Counted from the stretch's first letter, positions 24,828 to 33,829 are shown. The stretch: DNA of 43,524 nucleotides from Acidobacteriota bacterium (GCA_003223555.1 QHVM01000085.1:156211-199734); one strand, 5' to 3'. Notes: generated by a model not told the origin, from the letters alone. Numbers and translations: made by a program.

Positions 24828-26252
24828 GTGCCCATCCAGCAGAAGCTGGGGCTCTCCCAGCGCCTCTCCCAGCGGCTCATCCTCACCCCGTCCCTCCAGC
24901 AAGCCATCAAGCTGCTGCCGCTCACCACCCTGGAGCTGGCCGAGGTGCTGGAGCAGGAGGTGATGGAGAACCCGCTGCTGGAAGAGGTTCCGGCCCAGGA
25001 GACGTCTCCCGACGAGATCGCCAACGAGGAGGCCAAGGAGGAGCAGGAGCGGACCGACCCGCTGAAGGACATCGACGTCGAGAAGTTCTTCGAGGACTAC
25101 CTCGACGACGGAGACCGGCGGCGGACGCGGCCCTCGGAGGTGCCGGAGCTGCCCCCCATCGAGAACACCCTCACCGAGCAGCCGGACCTCTACGACCACC
25201 TGACCTGGCAGCTCCACATGTCGGTCTCGGACGAGCTGCTGCTGGAGATCGGCGACGCCATCATCCAGAACGTGGACGAGGACGGGATGCTGAGGGCCTC
25301 GGTGTCCGAGATCGCCAACCTCGGCCCGTATCCGCTGGAGGAGGTCGAGAAGGCCCTGCGCGTCGTGCAGAACCTGGACCCACCCGGGGTGGCCGCCCGC
25401 GACCTCACCGAGTGCCTGCGCCTCCAGCTCTGCCACCTCGGGCTCGAGAACTCCCCGACCGACGTGATCGTGCGTGACTACATGAAGCAGCTCCAGTGCC
25501 ACCAGTACCCCGAGATCGGGCGGCAGATGGGCCTCAGCCCCGACGAGGTGTCCCATCACCTCGAGATCATCCGGCGGTTGGACCCCAAGCCGGGCCTGAA
25601 GTACAGCCCCGACCACTCGACCTACGTCATCCCCGATGTGTTCGTGGTCAAGGAAGGCGACGAGTACAAGATCATCCTCAACGACGACGGGCTGCCCAAG
25701 CTGCGCATCAGCCCCACCTACCGGCGCATGCTGGAGGCCAAGGAGGCGGGCTCCGAGGAGACCCGCAACTATGTGAAGGAGAAGCTGCGCAGCGCGCTCT
25801 GGCTGCTGAAGAGCGTGGACCAGCGGCAGCGGACGATCTACAAGGTCGCGGAGTCCATCGTCCGCCATCAGCGCGGCTTCCTCGACCACGGCATCACCCA
25901 GCTCCGGCCGCTCGTCCTGCGCGACGTGGCCACCGACATCGGCATGCACGAATCGACCGTCTCGCGCGTGGTCGCCAACAAGTACATGCACACCCCGCGC
26001 GGGGTGTACGAGCTGCGCTTCTTCTTCCACAGCGGCATAACCTCCAGCATGGGGGAGGCGATCAGCTCCGTCACCATCAAGGACAAGATCAAGAAGATGA
26101 TCGAGGGCGAGGACCCGTCCCGTCCCCTCTCCGACTCGCGCATCGCGGAGCTGCTGGGCAGCGACGGGCTGCCCCTGGCCCGGCGGACGGTCGCCAAATA
26201 CCGGGAGGAACTGCGGATCCCACCCTCCAACCTCCGCAAGTCGGTCCACTGA
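24828..26252 (+). CDS. rpoN: RNA polymerase sigma-54 factor
   Basis: 474 residues, normal length. Sigma-54 directs polymerase to -24/-12 promoters and needs AAA+ activators. The N-terminal Gln/Leu-rich region I is clear: 'QQKLGLSQRLSQRLILTPSLQQAIKLL' from residue 3. Acidic region II follows (about 60-80), then the core-binding domain, the helix-turn-helix 'HESTVSRVVANKYMHTPRGVYELRFFF', and the RpoN box 'ARRTVAKYREELRIP' at the C-terminus. Start GTG 24828 has GGAAG nine bases upstream. It is followed by hpf, hprK and rapZ, as in many proteobacterial rpoN clusters. Confidence 0.97.
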   Translation: MPIQQKLGLSQRLSQRLILTPSLQQAIKLLPLTTLELAEVLEQEVMENPLLEEVPAQETSPDEIANEEAKEEQERTDPLKDIDVEKFFEDYLDDGDRRRTRPSEVPELPPIENTLTEQPDLYDHLTWQLHMSVSDELLLEIGDAIIQNVDEDGMLRASVSEIANLGPYPLEEVEKALRVVQNLDPPGVAARDLTECLRLQLCHLGLENSPTDVIVRDYMKQLQCHQYPEIGRQMGLSPDEVSHHLEIIRRLDPKPGLKYSPDHSTYVIPDVFVVKEGDEYKIILNDDGLPKLRISPTYRRMLEAKEAGSEETRNYVKEKLRSALWLLKSVDQRQRTIYKVAESIVRHQRGFLDHGITQLRPLVLRDVATDIGMHESTVSRVVANKYMHTPRGVYELRFFFHSGITSSMGEAISSVTIKDKIKKMIEGEDPSRPLSDSRIAELLGSDGLPLARRTVAKYREELRIPPSNLRKSVH

Positions 26253-26294
26253 CGGCGCGCTGCCCTCCGCGCGCGCGGTACGGGAGGTGACTCG

Positions 26295-26624
26295 ATGCAG
26301 GTCGAGTACACGGGCCGTCAGACCGAGGTCCCCGACGAGCTGAAGGCCCTGGCCGCGCGCAAGCTGAAGAAGCTGGCCCGGGTGCTGCGCGGCATCACCC
26401 ACGTCCACATCATCCTCACCGTCGACAAGCACCGCCACCAGGCCGAGGTGAGCGCGCGCTCGCCCCGCCGGAGCCTGGCCGCCCGGCAGCAGACGGGCGA
26501 CCTCGGCGTCTCCCTGGCCACCGTCTTCGACAAGCTGATCCGCCAGGCCAAACGGCACACGGGGAAGCGTCAGGAGCGCAAGCGCCGGGTCCCGGCCCGC
26601 GCCGCCGCCCAGCCCGAGGCCTGA
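26295..26624 (+). CDS. hpf: Ribosome hibernation-promoting factor, short form
   Basis: 109 residues, the HPF/RaiA-type S30AE domain only, without the long-form C-terminal dimerisation domain. It starts 'MQVEYTGRQTEVPDELKALAARKLKKLARVL' and has 'HVHIILTVDKHRHQAEVSA' in the sheet; the Arg/Lys-rich tail (about 85-109) is a little longer and more basic than usual. It binds the 30S decoding site and stores ribosomes as inactive forms in slow growth. The ATG has GGGAGGTGA just upstream. hprK starts five bases after its stop. Confidence 0.92.
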   Translation: MQVEYTGRQTEVPDELKALAARKLKKLARVLRGITHVHIILTVDKHRHQAEVSARSPRRSLAARQQTGDLGVSLATVFDKLIRQAKRHTGKRQERKRRVPARAAAQPEA

Positions 26625-26629
26625 GGGGC

Positions 26630-27655
26630 GTGGCGCGGCGCGCGCGTCCAGCGCCCGGGCCGTCGGTCGCGGTGCGGGAGCTGCTCCAGCAGGGGGGCGA
26701 AGGTCTGTCCCTGCGGCTGGTGGCCGGGCGGGCCGGTCTCGACCGCACCCTCCACCTCTCGCGGGTCCAGCGCCCGGGCCTGGCCCTCACCGGGTTCACC
26801 GACTACCTGCGCTACGGCCGGGTGCAGATCATCGGCGGCAGCGAGGTCACCTACCTGCGCACCCTTGCTCCCCGCCGGCGGGCCTCGATCCTCTCCCGCC
26901 TTGCCCGCACCCACGTGAGCTGCTTCGTGGTGACCAAGGGCTTGGCCCCGCCTCCCGAGCTGCGGGCGGAGGCGGAGGCCCGCGGCATCCCCGTCCTGGC
27001 CACGCCGCTGGAGTCGACGCGGTTCATCAAGCAGCTCACCGCCTTCCTCGACGAGCGGCTGGCCGAGCGCATCCACCTGCACTCGGTGCTGATGGACGTC
27101 TTCGGCCTCGGCGTCCTCATCGTGGGGGAGAGCGGCATCGGGAAGTCGGAGTGCGCCCTGGACCTCATCGACCGCGGCCACCGGCTGGTCTCCGACGACG
27201 TGGTGGAGATCAAGCGCATGTCCGACGCGCTCGTCGGCGCTTCCCCCGACCTCACGCGGTACCACATGGAGCTGCGGGGGCTGGGGGTGATCAACATCAA
27301 GGACCTGTACGGCGTTTCCTCGGTCCGCATGTCGAAGAAGGTGGAGCTGGTGGTGAGCCTGGAGCGGTGGGAGGCCGGCCGCGAGTACGACCGGCTCGGC
27401 CTGCGCGCGGAGCACTATGGGGTCCTCGGGGTGGAGCTGCCCCTGGTCCGCATGCCGGTCGCGCCGGGCCGCAACATCGCCATCCTGGTCGAGGTGGCGG
27501 CCCGCAACCAGCTCCTGAAGGCCCGGGGTTATGATGCGGCGCGGCGCTTCGCCGAACAGGTGGACGAGATGATCGGCACCGAAGGGGCCGGGGGCCACGT
27601 GCGCAAGGTCGCCGTGGCCCGGCGGCGCGCGCCGCGCAAGCGGGGGCATGCCTAG
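26630..27655 (+). CDS. hprK: HPr kinase/phosphorylase
   Basis: 341 residues. It phosphorylates HPr on Ser46 with ATP or pyrophosphate and removes it with phosphate. An N-terminal MurF-like domain (about 1-130) precedes the kinase domain with Walker A 'GESGIGKSECALDLI' (about 166-180), 'HRLVSDDVVEIKR' and the family signature 'ELRGLGVINIKDLYGVSSVR' (about 211-230). The C-terminus has 'MPVAPGRNIAILVEVAARNQLLK'. The N-terminal Arg-rich extension and the Lys/Arg-rich tail are lineage features. GTG 26630 has GAGG close upstream. The target Ser46 is present in the HPr gene 1.5 kb downstream. It overlaps rapZ by eight bases. Confidence 0.96.
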   Translation: MARRARPAPGPSVAVRELLQQGGEGLSLRLVAGRAGLDRTLHLSRVQRPGLALTGFTDYLRYGRVQIIGGSEVTYLRTLAPRRRASILSRLARTHVSCFVVTKGLAPPPELRAEAEARGIPVLATPLESTRFIKQLTAFLDERLAERIHLHSVLMDVFGLGVLIVGESGIGKSECALDLIDRGHRLVSDDVVEIKRMSDALVGASPDLTRYHMELRGLGVINIKDLYGVSSVRMSKKVELVVSLERWEAGREYDRLGLRAEHYGVLGVELPLVRMPVAPGRNIAILVEVAARNQLLKARGYDAARRFAEQVDEMIGTEGAGGHVRKVAVARRRAPRKRGHA

Positions 27656-28553
27656 CCGGAAGCGAGGGAAGGCGGCCGGGCCCCGGCCGGCCCGCGAGCC
27701 CCGCATCCTGATCATCACTGGCCTCTCCGGCTCGGGCAAGACGCATGTGGCCCGCGCGCTGGAGGACATCGGGTGGTTCTGCGTCGACAACCTTCCCTCC
27801 GCCCTCATCCCGCGCTTCGCCGAGCTGATCCGCGGCTCGGAGGAGCTCCGGCGCTCCGCGCTCGTGGTGGACATGCGGGAGCGGGAGTTCCTGAAGCAGT
27901 TCCCCCACGTGTTCCGGCAGCTGCGCGGCCGGGGCGGCCTGGGGGTGAGCCTGCTCTTCCTGGAGGCGGGCGAGAAGGCGCTGGTGCGGCGCTTCAGCGA
28001 GACCCGGCGTCCCCATCCCCTGGCCATCAACCAGCCGCCCATCGAGGGGATCCGCGAGGAGCGCGAGGCCCTGAAGCCGATCCGCAAGATGGCCGACCTC
28101 ATCCTGGACACCTCGGACTACACCGTCCACCAGCTCCGCGACTACATCCGGGAGCACTACGACGTGCGCCACGAGGCGGCCCCGCTGGTGCTCTCCGTGA
28201 TGTCGTTCGGCTACAAGTTCGGCGTGCCGTCGGAGGCCGACCTCGTGTTCGACGTTCGTTTCCTCCCCAACCCGAACTTCGTGCCATCCTTGAAGGCGCT
28301 GACGGGGAACCACGCCCCGGTGATCCGCTATATGCGCCGGCAGAAGGACACCGCCGTCTTCCTCGACAAGCTGCAGGCCTTCCTCGCCTACGTGATCCCC
28401 CGCTACATCAAGGAGGGGAAGAGCTACCTCACGATCGGCATCGGCTGCACGGGCGGCCGGCACCGCTCGGTGATGATCGCCAACGCGCTGGCCGAGGTGC
28501 TCGGGGCCCAGGGCCACCCGGTGCGGGTCCGCCACCGGGACCTGCGACAGTAG
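27648..28553 (+). CDS. rapZ: RNase adapter RapZ (YvcJ-family nucleotide-binding protein)
   Basis: 301 residues. P-loop NTPase with Walker A 'GLSGSGKTH' (residues 25-33), 'DIGWFCVDNLP', Walker B-like 'ALVVDMRER' and the RapZ C-terminal domain with 'VMSFGYKFGVPSEADLVFDVRFLPNP' and 'GIGCTGGRHRSVMIA'. In E. coli RapZ senses glucosamine-6-phosphate and brings RNase E to sRNA GlmZ; in other bacteria it has linked roles in cell envelope control. The gene neighbours (rpoN, hpf, PTS) are the usual ones. It overlaps hprK by eight bases and is followed by palindromic element B. Confidence 0.96.
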   Translation: MPSRKRGKAAGPRPAREPRILIITGLSGSGKTHVARALEDIGWFCVDNLPSALIPRFAELIRGSEELRRSALVVDMREREFLKQFPHVFRQLRGRGGLGVSLLFLEAGEKALVRRFSETRRPHPLAINQPPIEGIREEREALKPIRKMADLILDTSDYTVHQLRDYIREHYDVRHEAAPLVLSVMSFGYKFGVPSEADLVFDVRFLPNPNFVPSLKALTGNHAPVIRYMRRQKDTAVFLDKLQAFLAYVIPRYIKEGKSYLTIGIGCTGGRHRSVMIANALAEVLGAQGHPVRVRHRDLRQ

Positions 28554-28577
28554 CTCATGACACGTCGGCAGTGGCCT

Positions 28578-28698
28578 TTTAACGCAGAGGACGCAGAGGG
28601 AACGGAGAGGACGCGGAGACACAAGAGGAATAGGACATGATTCTCCGTTCTCTGCGTCCTCGGGCTCGTCTTGCCATCTCTGCGACCTCTGCGTTGAA
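28578..28698. repeat. Palindromic intergenic element, copy B (rapZ-EIIA)
   Basis: 121 bp, the shortest copy. The left arm starts TTTTAACGCAGAGGACGC, and the right arm ends CCTCTGCGTTGAA. The inner repeats GGAGAGGACGCGGAG and CTCCGTTCTCTGCG are partly complementary. It ends 21 bases before the EIIA start. Confidence 0.88.
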
Positions 28699-28719
28699 GA
28701 GTCCGTCCGGAGCGAAGGC

Positions 28720-29115
28720 ATGATTGGAATAGTGGTCGTGACGCACGGGCAGCTGGCGGGGGAGCTGGTGAATGCCGCCCGCACCATCGTGGGGGAAATC
28801 CCGCGCATCGCGGCGGTTTCCATCGGATGGAGCGACGAGGTGACGGCGGCCCGGGACGCCATCGCCCACGCGGTGGCGGAGGTGGGCGAGGAGGCCCTCA
28901 TCCTGACCGACATGTTCGGGGGAACGCCGACCAACGTCAGCCTGCCCTTCCTCTCGCCGCGGGTGGAGATCGTCACCGGGGTGAACCTGCCCATGCTCAT
29001 CAAGCTCACGTCGCTGAGGGACGGCAAGCTGGCGGAAGTGGCCCGGGCGGTGCGCGAGCAGGGCAAGGACGCGATCTACGTGGCGAGCGAGGTGCTGGAG
29101 AAGAAGCCTTCGTGA
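28720..29115 (+). CDS. PTS mannose-type EIIA domain protein
   Basis: 131 residues, the standard single-domain IIA-Man fold. The phosphorylated histidine is His9 in 'VVTHGQLAGEL', and 'LILTDMFGGTPTNVS' (about 61-75) is the second family motif. It receives phosphate from HPr. No IIB, IIC or IID gene lies in the window, so a regulatory role, rather than sugar uptake, is inferred. ATG 28720 has GGAG eight bases upstream. Its stop overlaps the HPr start (GTGA). Confidence 0.93.
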   Translation: MIGIVVVTHGQLAGELVNAARTIVGEIPRIAAVSIGWSDEVTAARDAIAHAVAEVGEEALILTDMFGGTPTNVSLPFLSPRVEIVTGVNLPMLIKLTSLRDGKLAEVARAVREQGKDAIYVASEVLEKKPS

Positions 29116-29381
29116 CCACGCGCGAGGTGCGGATCCGCAACCCGCTGGGCCTGCACGCCCGGGCCGCCGCCCGCTTCGTGCACACCGCCAGCCGGTTCCG
29201 CTCCCGCGTGACCGTCAGCCGCAGCGGCAAGAGCATGGACGGCAAGTCGATCCTGGGCATCCTGCTCCTGGCCGCCTCGCAAGGCACGCTGCTGCGCGTG
29301 GTCGCGGAGGGCGAGGACGAGGCAGCCGCCGTCGACGCCCTCACCGCCCTGGTCGAAGGCGGCTTCGGGGAGGACGCGTGA
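29112..29381 (+). CDS. ptsH: Phosphocarrier protein HPr
   Basis: 89 residues. His15 in 'NPLGLHARAAARFV' takes phosphate from EI. Ser46 in 'DGKSILGILLL' fits the HprK target exactly, so both phosphorylation sites are kept. The C-terminal helix 'DEAAAVDALTALVEGG' is usual. The GTG start overlaps the EIIA stop. It is separated from ptsI by palindromic element C rather than directly joined as in most genomes. Confidence 0.95.
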   Translation: MTTREVRIRNPLGLHARAAARFVHTASRFRSRVTVSRSGKSMDGKSILGILLLAASQGTLLRVVAEGEDEAAAVDALTALVEGGFGEDA

Positions 29382-29403
29382 GGCGCCGCAAGGACCGGGG
29401 CTC

Positions 29404-29547
29404 TTAACGCAGAGGTCGCAGAGAACGAACAGAGAGGACTCGGAGGAGGGAAATGATGAAGACGAAGGAACGGAAGAAGAAGACCAGATACGGTCCCTCT
29501 TCGTATCTCTGCGTCCTCTCCGTTCTCTCTGCGTCCTCTGCGTTGAA
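29404..29547. repeat. Palindromic intergenic element, copy C (ptsH-ptsI)
   Basis: 144 bp. The left arm is TTAACGCAGAGGTCGCAGAG; the right arm ends GCGTCCTCTGCGTTGAA. A purine-rich GAAGAAGAAG-like centre differs from the other copies. It ends 20 bases before the ptsI ATG and splits the ptsH-ptsI pair. Confidence 0.9.
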
Positions 29548-29567
29548 AGGCAATTGAGCGGTCGGCC

Positions 29568-31316
29568 ATGGAGCTGAAGGGGATCGGGGTCTCGCCCGGG
29601 GTGGCGATGGGTCAGGCCCTCGTGGTCGAGCGGGAGGCGGTCGCCGTCTTCCGCCTCCTGCTGGCTCCGGAAGCGGTGGAGGTGGAGGTCCAGCGCCTGA
29701 CCCGGGCCGTCGAGGCCTCGCAGAAGCAGCTGCTGGCCATCAAGGAGCGCCTGGCCAGGGAAGTGGGCGGCAGCCACGCCTACATCTTCGACGCCCACCT
29801 GCTGATGCTGGAGGACCCGCTGCTGCTCGACCGGGCGGTGACGGTCATCCGCGAGGACCACGTCAACGCCGAGTGGGCGCTGCGCACCGTGGCCGATCAG
29901 CTCCACGCGCTGTTCGACGAGTTCACCGACGCCTACCTGCGCGAGCGGAGCACCGACCTCGACGACGTGCTGGGCCGCGTCCAGATCAACCTCGGCGGCG
30001 CGGCCGACGCGCCCTCGCTGTCGCGCCTGCCCGGCAGCTTCGTGCTGGTCACCGAGGACCTCACGCCCTCCGAAGCCGCCGAGCTGGACTGGGAGCGCAT
30101 CCTGGCCGTGGCCATGGATGCCGGCTCGCCGACCCACCACACGGCCATCCTGGCCCGGTCGTTCGGCATCCCGGCGGTGGCCGGCCTTCAGGATGCGGTC
30201 CGCCGCGTGCCCCCGGGATCGCTGGTCGTCGTGGACGGGACCGGCGGCCGCCTGGTCGTCGAGCCCACCGCGCCCACGCTGGAAGGGTTCCGGGCCGTCC
30301 AGCAGCGCCACAAGCTGGAGGAGGAGCGGCTCCAGGCCACGAGCGCGCTGCCCGCGGTCACCCGGGACGGCGTGCGGGTGAGCCTCCAGGCCAACGTGGA
30401 GTTCCTCGACGAAGCCGACACGGCGCTCCTCTACGGCGCGGAAGGCATCGGACTCTTCCGCTCGGAGTACCTGCTGGGCCGATCGCGGGAATGGCCGGCG
30501 GAGAAGCGCCAGCTCGACGTCTACTGCCGGCTGGCGGAGCTCGTCCGGCCGCACGCCGTCACCGTACGCACCTGGGACGTGGGTCCCGAGGACCTGGCGC
30601 CGGGAGGCCCGACCAGCCCGAACCCCGCCCTCGGCGAGCGTTCGCTGCGCCTCTTGCGGCGCGCTCCCGAGGCGTTCCGCGGCCAGCTCCGCGCGCTGCT
30701 GCAGGCGGCCGCCCACGGAGCGCTGCGGATCATGTTCCCCTTCGTGTCGGGGCCGGCCGACTTCGAAGAGGCGCGGCAGCTGCTCGAGGAGGCCCGCCAG
30801 GAGCTGAGCCGCGACGGCCTTCCCTTCGGCGACAGGGTGCCGGTGGGCGTCACGATCGAGGTCCCGAGCGCCGCGATGACCGCCGACCTGCTCGCGTCCC
30901 GCGTCGACTTCTTCAGCGTGGGCACCAACGACCTCATCCAGTACCTGCTGGCGGTGGACCGGACCGATCCGCGGGTCTCGGCCCACTACCAGCCGCTCCA
31001 TCCGGCCGTGCTGCGGGCGGTGCGGGGGGTGGTGGAGGCGGCGGAACGGGTCGCGATCCCGGTCTCGGTCTGCGGCGAGATGGCCGCCGATCCGACCACC
31101 GCGCTCGTCCTCGTCGGCCTCGGCGTGAAGGAGCTGTCGATGAGCCCCGCCGCCATTCCGCGGGTCAAGGCCGCGCTCCGGGGCGCCTCGTTCGCCCGGC
31201 TCAAGGAGGTGGCCGAGGGCTGCCTCGCGCTTCCGAGCGCGCGCGAGATCGAGGCCCGGCTGCGGGCCGAGCTGTCGGCGGTCCTCGCGGCGGGCCCGGT
31301 GCTTCAGGGAGAATAG
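29568..31316 (+). CDS. ptsI: Phosphoenolpyruvate-protein phosphotransferase (enzyme I)
   Basis: 582 residues, usual length. It starts the phosphorelay by taking phosphate from PEP. The phospho-histidine is His191 in 'GSPTHHTAILARS'. PEP-site residues are kept: Arg in 'GLFRSEYL' and 'VRTWDVG', Glu in 'VTIEVPSA', Asn-Asp in 'VGTNDLIQY', Arg in 'VDRTDPR' and Cys in 'SVCGEMAADP'. One oddity: the near-universal 'GGDK' after 'RTxDxG' is replaced by 'GPEDLAPGG'. The N-terminal HPr-binding helices (about 35-140) look complete. ATG 29568 is used. The cupin gene follows by six bases. Confidence 0.95.
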   Translation: MELKGIGVSPGVAMGQALVVEREAVAVFRLLLAPEAVEVEVQRLTRAVEASQKQLLAIKERLAREVGGSHAYIFDAHLLMLEDPLLLDRAVTVIREDHVNAEWALRTVADQLHALFDEFTDAYLRERSTDLDDVLGRVQINLGGAADAPSLSRLPGSFVLVTEDLTPSEAAELDWERILAVAMDAGSPTHHTAILARSFGIPAVAGLQDAVRRVPPGSLVVVDGTGGRLVVEPTAPTLEGFRAVQQRHKLEEERLQATSALPAVTRDGVRVSLQANVEFLDEADTALLYGAEGIGLFRSEYLLGRSREWPAEKRQLDVYCRLAELVRPHAVTVRTWDVGPEDLAPGGPTSPNPALGERSLRLLRRAPEAFRGQLRALLQAAAHGALRIMFPFVSGPADFEEARQLLEEARQELSRDGLPFGDRVPVGVTIEVPSAAMTADLLASRVDFFSVGTNDLIQYLLAVDRTDPRVSAHYQPLHPAVLRAVRGVVEAAERVAIPVSVCGEMAADPTTALVLVGLGVKELSMSPAAIPRVKAALRGASFARLKEVAEGCLALPSAREIEARLRAELSAVLAAGPVLQGE

Positions 31317-31322
31317 CCGCCG

Positions 31323-31697
31323 ATGTCCGAGATGCCGCGCCGCGTCGACAAGCCGTGGGGCTACGAGCTGTGGTGGGCGCGAACGGAGCGCTACGTGGGG
31401 AAGATACTCCACCTGCGCCAGGGCGAGTCCCTGTCGCTGCAGTACCACAACGTGAAGGACGAGACGATCCTGCTCCAGTCGGGGCGGCTGCTCTTCGAGA
31501 CGCGGGCGAAGGGAGAGCCGGGCGAGCTGCGGCGCATCGAGATGAAGCCGGGCGACACCTTCCACATCACGCCCGGCACCCTCCACCGCATGACCGGCAT
31601 CGAGGACTGCGACATCCTCGAGGTATCGACGCCGGAGCTGGAGGACGTCGTGCGGCTGGAGGACCGCTACGGGCGGGCCGGCACGTCCAAGCCCTAA
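31323..31697 (+). CDS. Cupin protein, mannose-6-phosphate isomerase type II-like
   Basis: 124 residues, one cupin barrel. '[22 protein letters not shown]' at the start is the sequence typical of the isomerase half of GMP/PMI enzymes and of stand-alone sugar-phosphate cupins. Metal ligands can be read as the His and Glu in '[14 protein letters not shown]' and the His in '[12 protein letters not shown]'. It may isomerise or bind a phosphorylated hexose, which would suit its position after ptsI, but substrate is unknown. The ATG has GGGAGA 12 bases upstream. Its TAA overlaps the stop of the convergent E1 gene by three bases. Confidence 0.8.
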   Translation: MSEMPRRVDKPWGYELWWARTERYVGKILHLRQGESLSLQYHNVKDETILLQSGRLLFETRAKGEPGELRRIEMKPGDTFHITPGTLHRMTGIEDCDILEVSTPELEDVVRLEDRYGRAGTSKP

Positions 31698-33769
31698 TAC
31701 CTCTTCAGCTCGCGGATGCCCCGCAGCACGGCGGCCACCTGGGGCAGGATCACGTTCTCCAGGATCGGGTTGTAGCCCACGAAGGTGTCCAGGGCCCCGA
31801 TGCGCCGCACCGGAGCGTCGAGCCACTCGAACAGCTCGTCCGCGATGCGGGCCGCGATCTCGGCGCCGTATCCCCACGACCGGCTGTCCTCGTGCACGAC
31901 GAGCGCCCGGCCCGTCTTCTTGACGCTGCGCGCGATGGCCGGCCAGTCGTAGGGCGACAGGCTCCGCAGGTCCAACAGGTCGGCCCGGATGCCCTCCGCC
32001 TCCGCCTGCCTCGCCGCCACCAGCGAGCGCTGCACCAGCGCGCCGAACGTGACGACCGTGACGTCCCCGCCTTCTCGCACGAGCGCGGCCCGGCCGAAGG
32101 GGACCGTGTAGTCGCGGCCGGGATAGCGGTCCTTGTTGTAGGTCTGCCGGTAGAGGTGCTTGTGCTCGAGGAAGAGCACGGGGTCGTCGCAGCGGATCGC
32201 GGTCCGGAGCAGCCCGCAGGCATCTCCGGCGTTGGAGGGGATCACCACCCGGAGGCCAGGGATGTGGGTGAAGAGGACCTCGCCGCACTGGCTGTGGTAG
32301 ATGGCCCCGCCCTGGAGGTAGCCGCCGTAGGTGACGCGGATGACGACCGGACACTTCCACGCCCCGTTGGAGCGCCAGCGGATGAGCGGCAGCTCGCTGC
32401 GCATCTGCATGAACGCCGGCCATATGTAGTCAACGAACTGGATCTCCACCACCGGCTTCAGCCCGCGGGTGGCCATGCCGATCGCCCGGCCCACGATGTT
32501 CGCTTCCGCCAGCGGCGTGTTGAAGACCCGCCGCGAGCCGAACTTCCTCTGCAGGTTGTAGGTGACCTTGAAGACGCCGCCCTTGCCCTTGACCTGGCCC
32601 AGGTTCTGCTCGCGGGAGCAGTCGGCCACGTCCTCGCCGAAGACGACGATGCGCGGATCGCGGTCCATCTCGTCGCGGAGGCAGGCGTTCAGCAGGTCGA
32701 CCATCGTCTTCGGGTCGCCCGCGGGATGCGCTTCGGCCGCGAAAGCCTCGGAGGTCGGGTCCACGTCGGCGGAGTAGACGTGCAGCGTGACGCTGTCCGG
32801 CGTGGGCATGGGAGCGGTCAGCGCCGCATCGGTGGCCTCCGCGATCTCCCGGTCCACCTCGGCCCGCAGGGCCTGCAGCTCCTCCTCGCCGGCCAGGCCC
32901 TCGGCGGCGAGGAAACGGGAATAGGAGACGAGAGGGTCGCGGCGCGCGTCCTCCTCCCGTTCGGCCGGCGGGCGGTACAGCGTCTCGTCGTCGGAGAGCG
33001 AGTGCGAGTAGGGGCGGATGACGCGCGCGTGTACGAGCGCCGGGCCGCGGCGGGCCCGGCACCAGGCCGCCGCTTCCTTGAGGACGGCCAGGCTGGCCAG
33101 CGGATCGCAGCCGTCCACCTCACGCACGAGGAGGTCGGGGAAGCTGCGGACCAGCCGGGAGATGCTGCCGCCGGCCGTCTGCACCTCGACCGGGACCGAG
33201 ATCGCGTAGCCGTTGTCCTCGATCAGGTAGAGCACGGGCAAGCGGCGGTTGCTGGCCGTGTTGAGGCTCTCCCAGAACTCGCCCTCCGAGGTGGTGCCCT
33301 CGCCCGCCGAGCAGAACACGACGGTGTCGCTCCTCTCCTCCAGGTACAGGCACGCCTCCGCGCAGCCGATCGCCTGGAGGAACTGGGTGCCGGTGGGGGA
33401 GGACTTGGTGACGACGTGGAGGGCCGGGCTGCTCCAGTGCGACGGCATCTGGCGCCCGCCGGAGTTGGGGTCGTTCTTGGCCCCGACCGCGCCGAGGAGC
33501 ATGTCGAGCGGCGACATCCCGAGCTGGAGCATGAGGGCCCGGTCGCGGTAGTAGGCGTAGAACCAGTCCGCGCCCGGCTTCAGCGCCAGACCCGCCGCCA
33601 CCAGCACCGCCTCGTGTCCGGCCCCGCTGATCTGGAAGAAGATCTTGTTCTGCCGCTTGAGCTGGATCTCCTTGTCGTCGAGCCGGCGGGACAGGTACAT
33701 CGTCCGGTAGACGCCGAGCAGCGTCCGCCGGTCGAGGCCCTGGAGCTTGTCGACCGACTGCGTGGCCAA
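31694..33769 (-). CDS. Fused alpha/beta E1 component of a 2-oxoacid dehydrogenase
   Basis: 691 residues. The alpha part (about 1-330) has '[21 protein letters not shown]', '[14 protein letters not shown]', the thiamine motif from '[15 protein letters not shown]' to '[10 protein letters not shown]', and '[11 protein letters not shown]'. The beta part (about 355-691) has '[30 protein letters not shown]', '[20 protein letters not shown]', '[16 protein letters not shown]' and '[16 protein letters not shown]'. It decarboxylates a branched-chain or similar 2-oxoacid on thiamine diphosphate; E2 and E3 are not adjacent. The start is TTG 33769, with GGAGG nine bases upstream and a TAGAAT box further up. 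The frame upstream is a shadow of the YceI gene. Confidence 0.92.
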   Translation of the reverse strand: MATQSVDKLQGLDRRTLLGVYRTMYLSRRLDDKEIQLKRQNKIFFQISGAGHEAVLVAAGLALKPGADWFYAYYRDRALMLQLGMSPLDMLLGAVGAKNDPNSGGRQMPSHWSSPALHVVTKSSPTGTQFLQAIGCAEACLYLEERSDTVVFCSAGEGTTSEGEFWESLNTASNRRLPVLYLIEDNGYAISVPVEVQTAGGSISRLVRSFPDLLVREVDGCDPLASLAVLKEAAAWCRARRGPALVHARVIRPYSHSLSDDETLYRPPAEREEDARRDPLVSYSRFLAAEGLAGEEELQALRAEVDREIAEATDAALTAPMPTPDSVTLHVYSADVDPTSEAFAAEAHPAGDPKTMVDLLNACLRDEMDRDPRIVVFGEDVADCSREQNLGQVKGKGGVFKVTYNLQRKFGSRRVFNTPLAEANIVGRAIGMATRGLKPVVEIQFVDYIWPAFMQMRSELPLIRWRSNGAWKCPVVIRVTYGGYLQGGAIYHSQCGEVLFTHIPGLRVVIPSNAGDACGLLRTAIRCDDPVLFLEHKHLYRQTYNKDRYPGRDYTVPFGRAALVREGGDVTVVTFGALVQRSLVAARQAEAEGIRADLLDLRSLSPYDWPAIARSVKKTGRALVVHEDSRSWGYGAEIAARIADELFEWLDAPVRRIGALDTFVGYNPILENVILPQVAAVLRGIRELKRY

Positions 33770-33789
33770 GGCGCAGGACCTCCGGCGCC

Positions 33790-33795
33790 ATTCTA
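33790..33795 (-). promoter_or_regulatory. -10 box TAGAAT of the E1 gene
   Basis: TAGAAT on the minus strand ends 20 bases before the TTG start. A GGAGG ribosome-binding site lies between. It is back to back with the YceI promoter at 33830. Confidence 0.45.
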
Positions 33796-33829
33796 CTTCA
33801 CCGCGCCACGTGGGCACCCCGCCTTGGGC

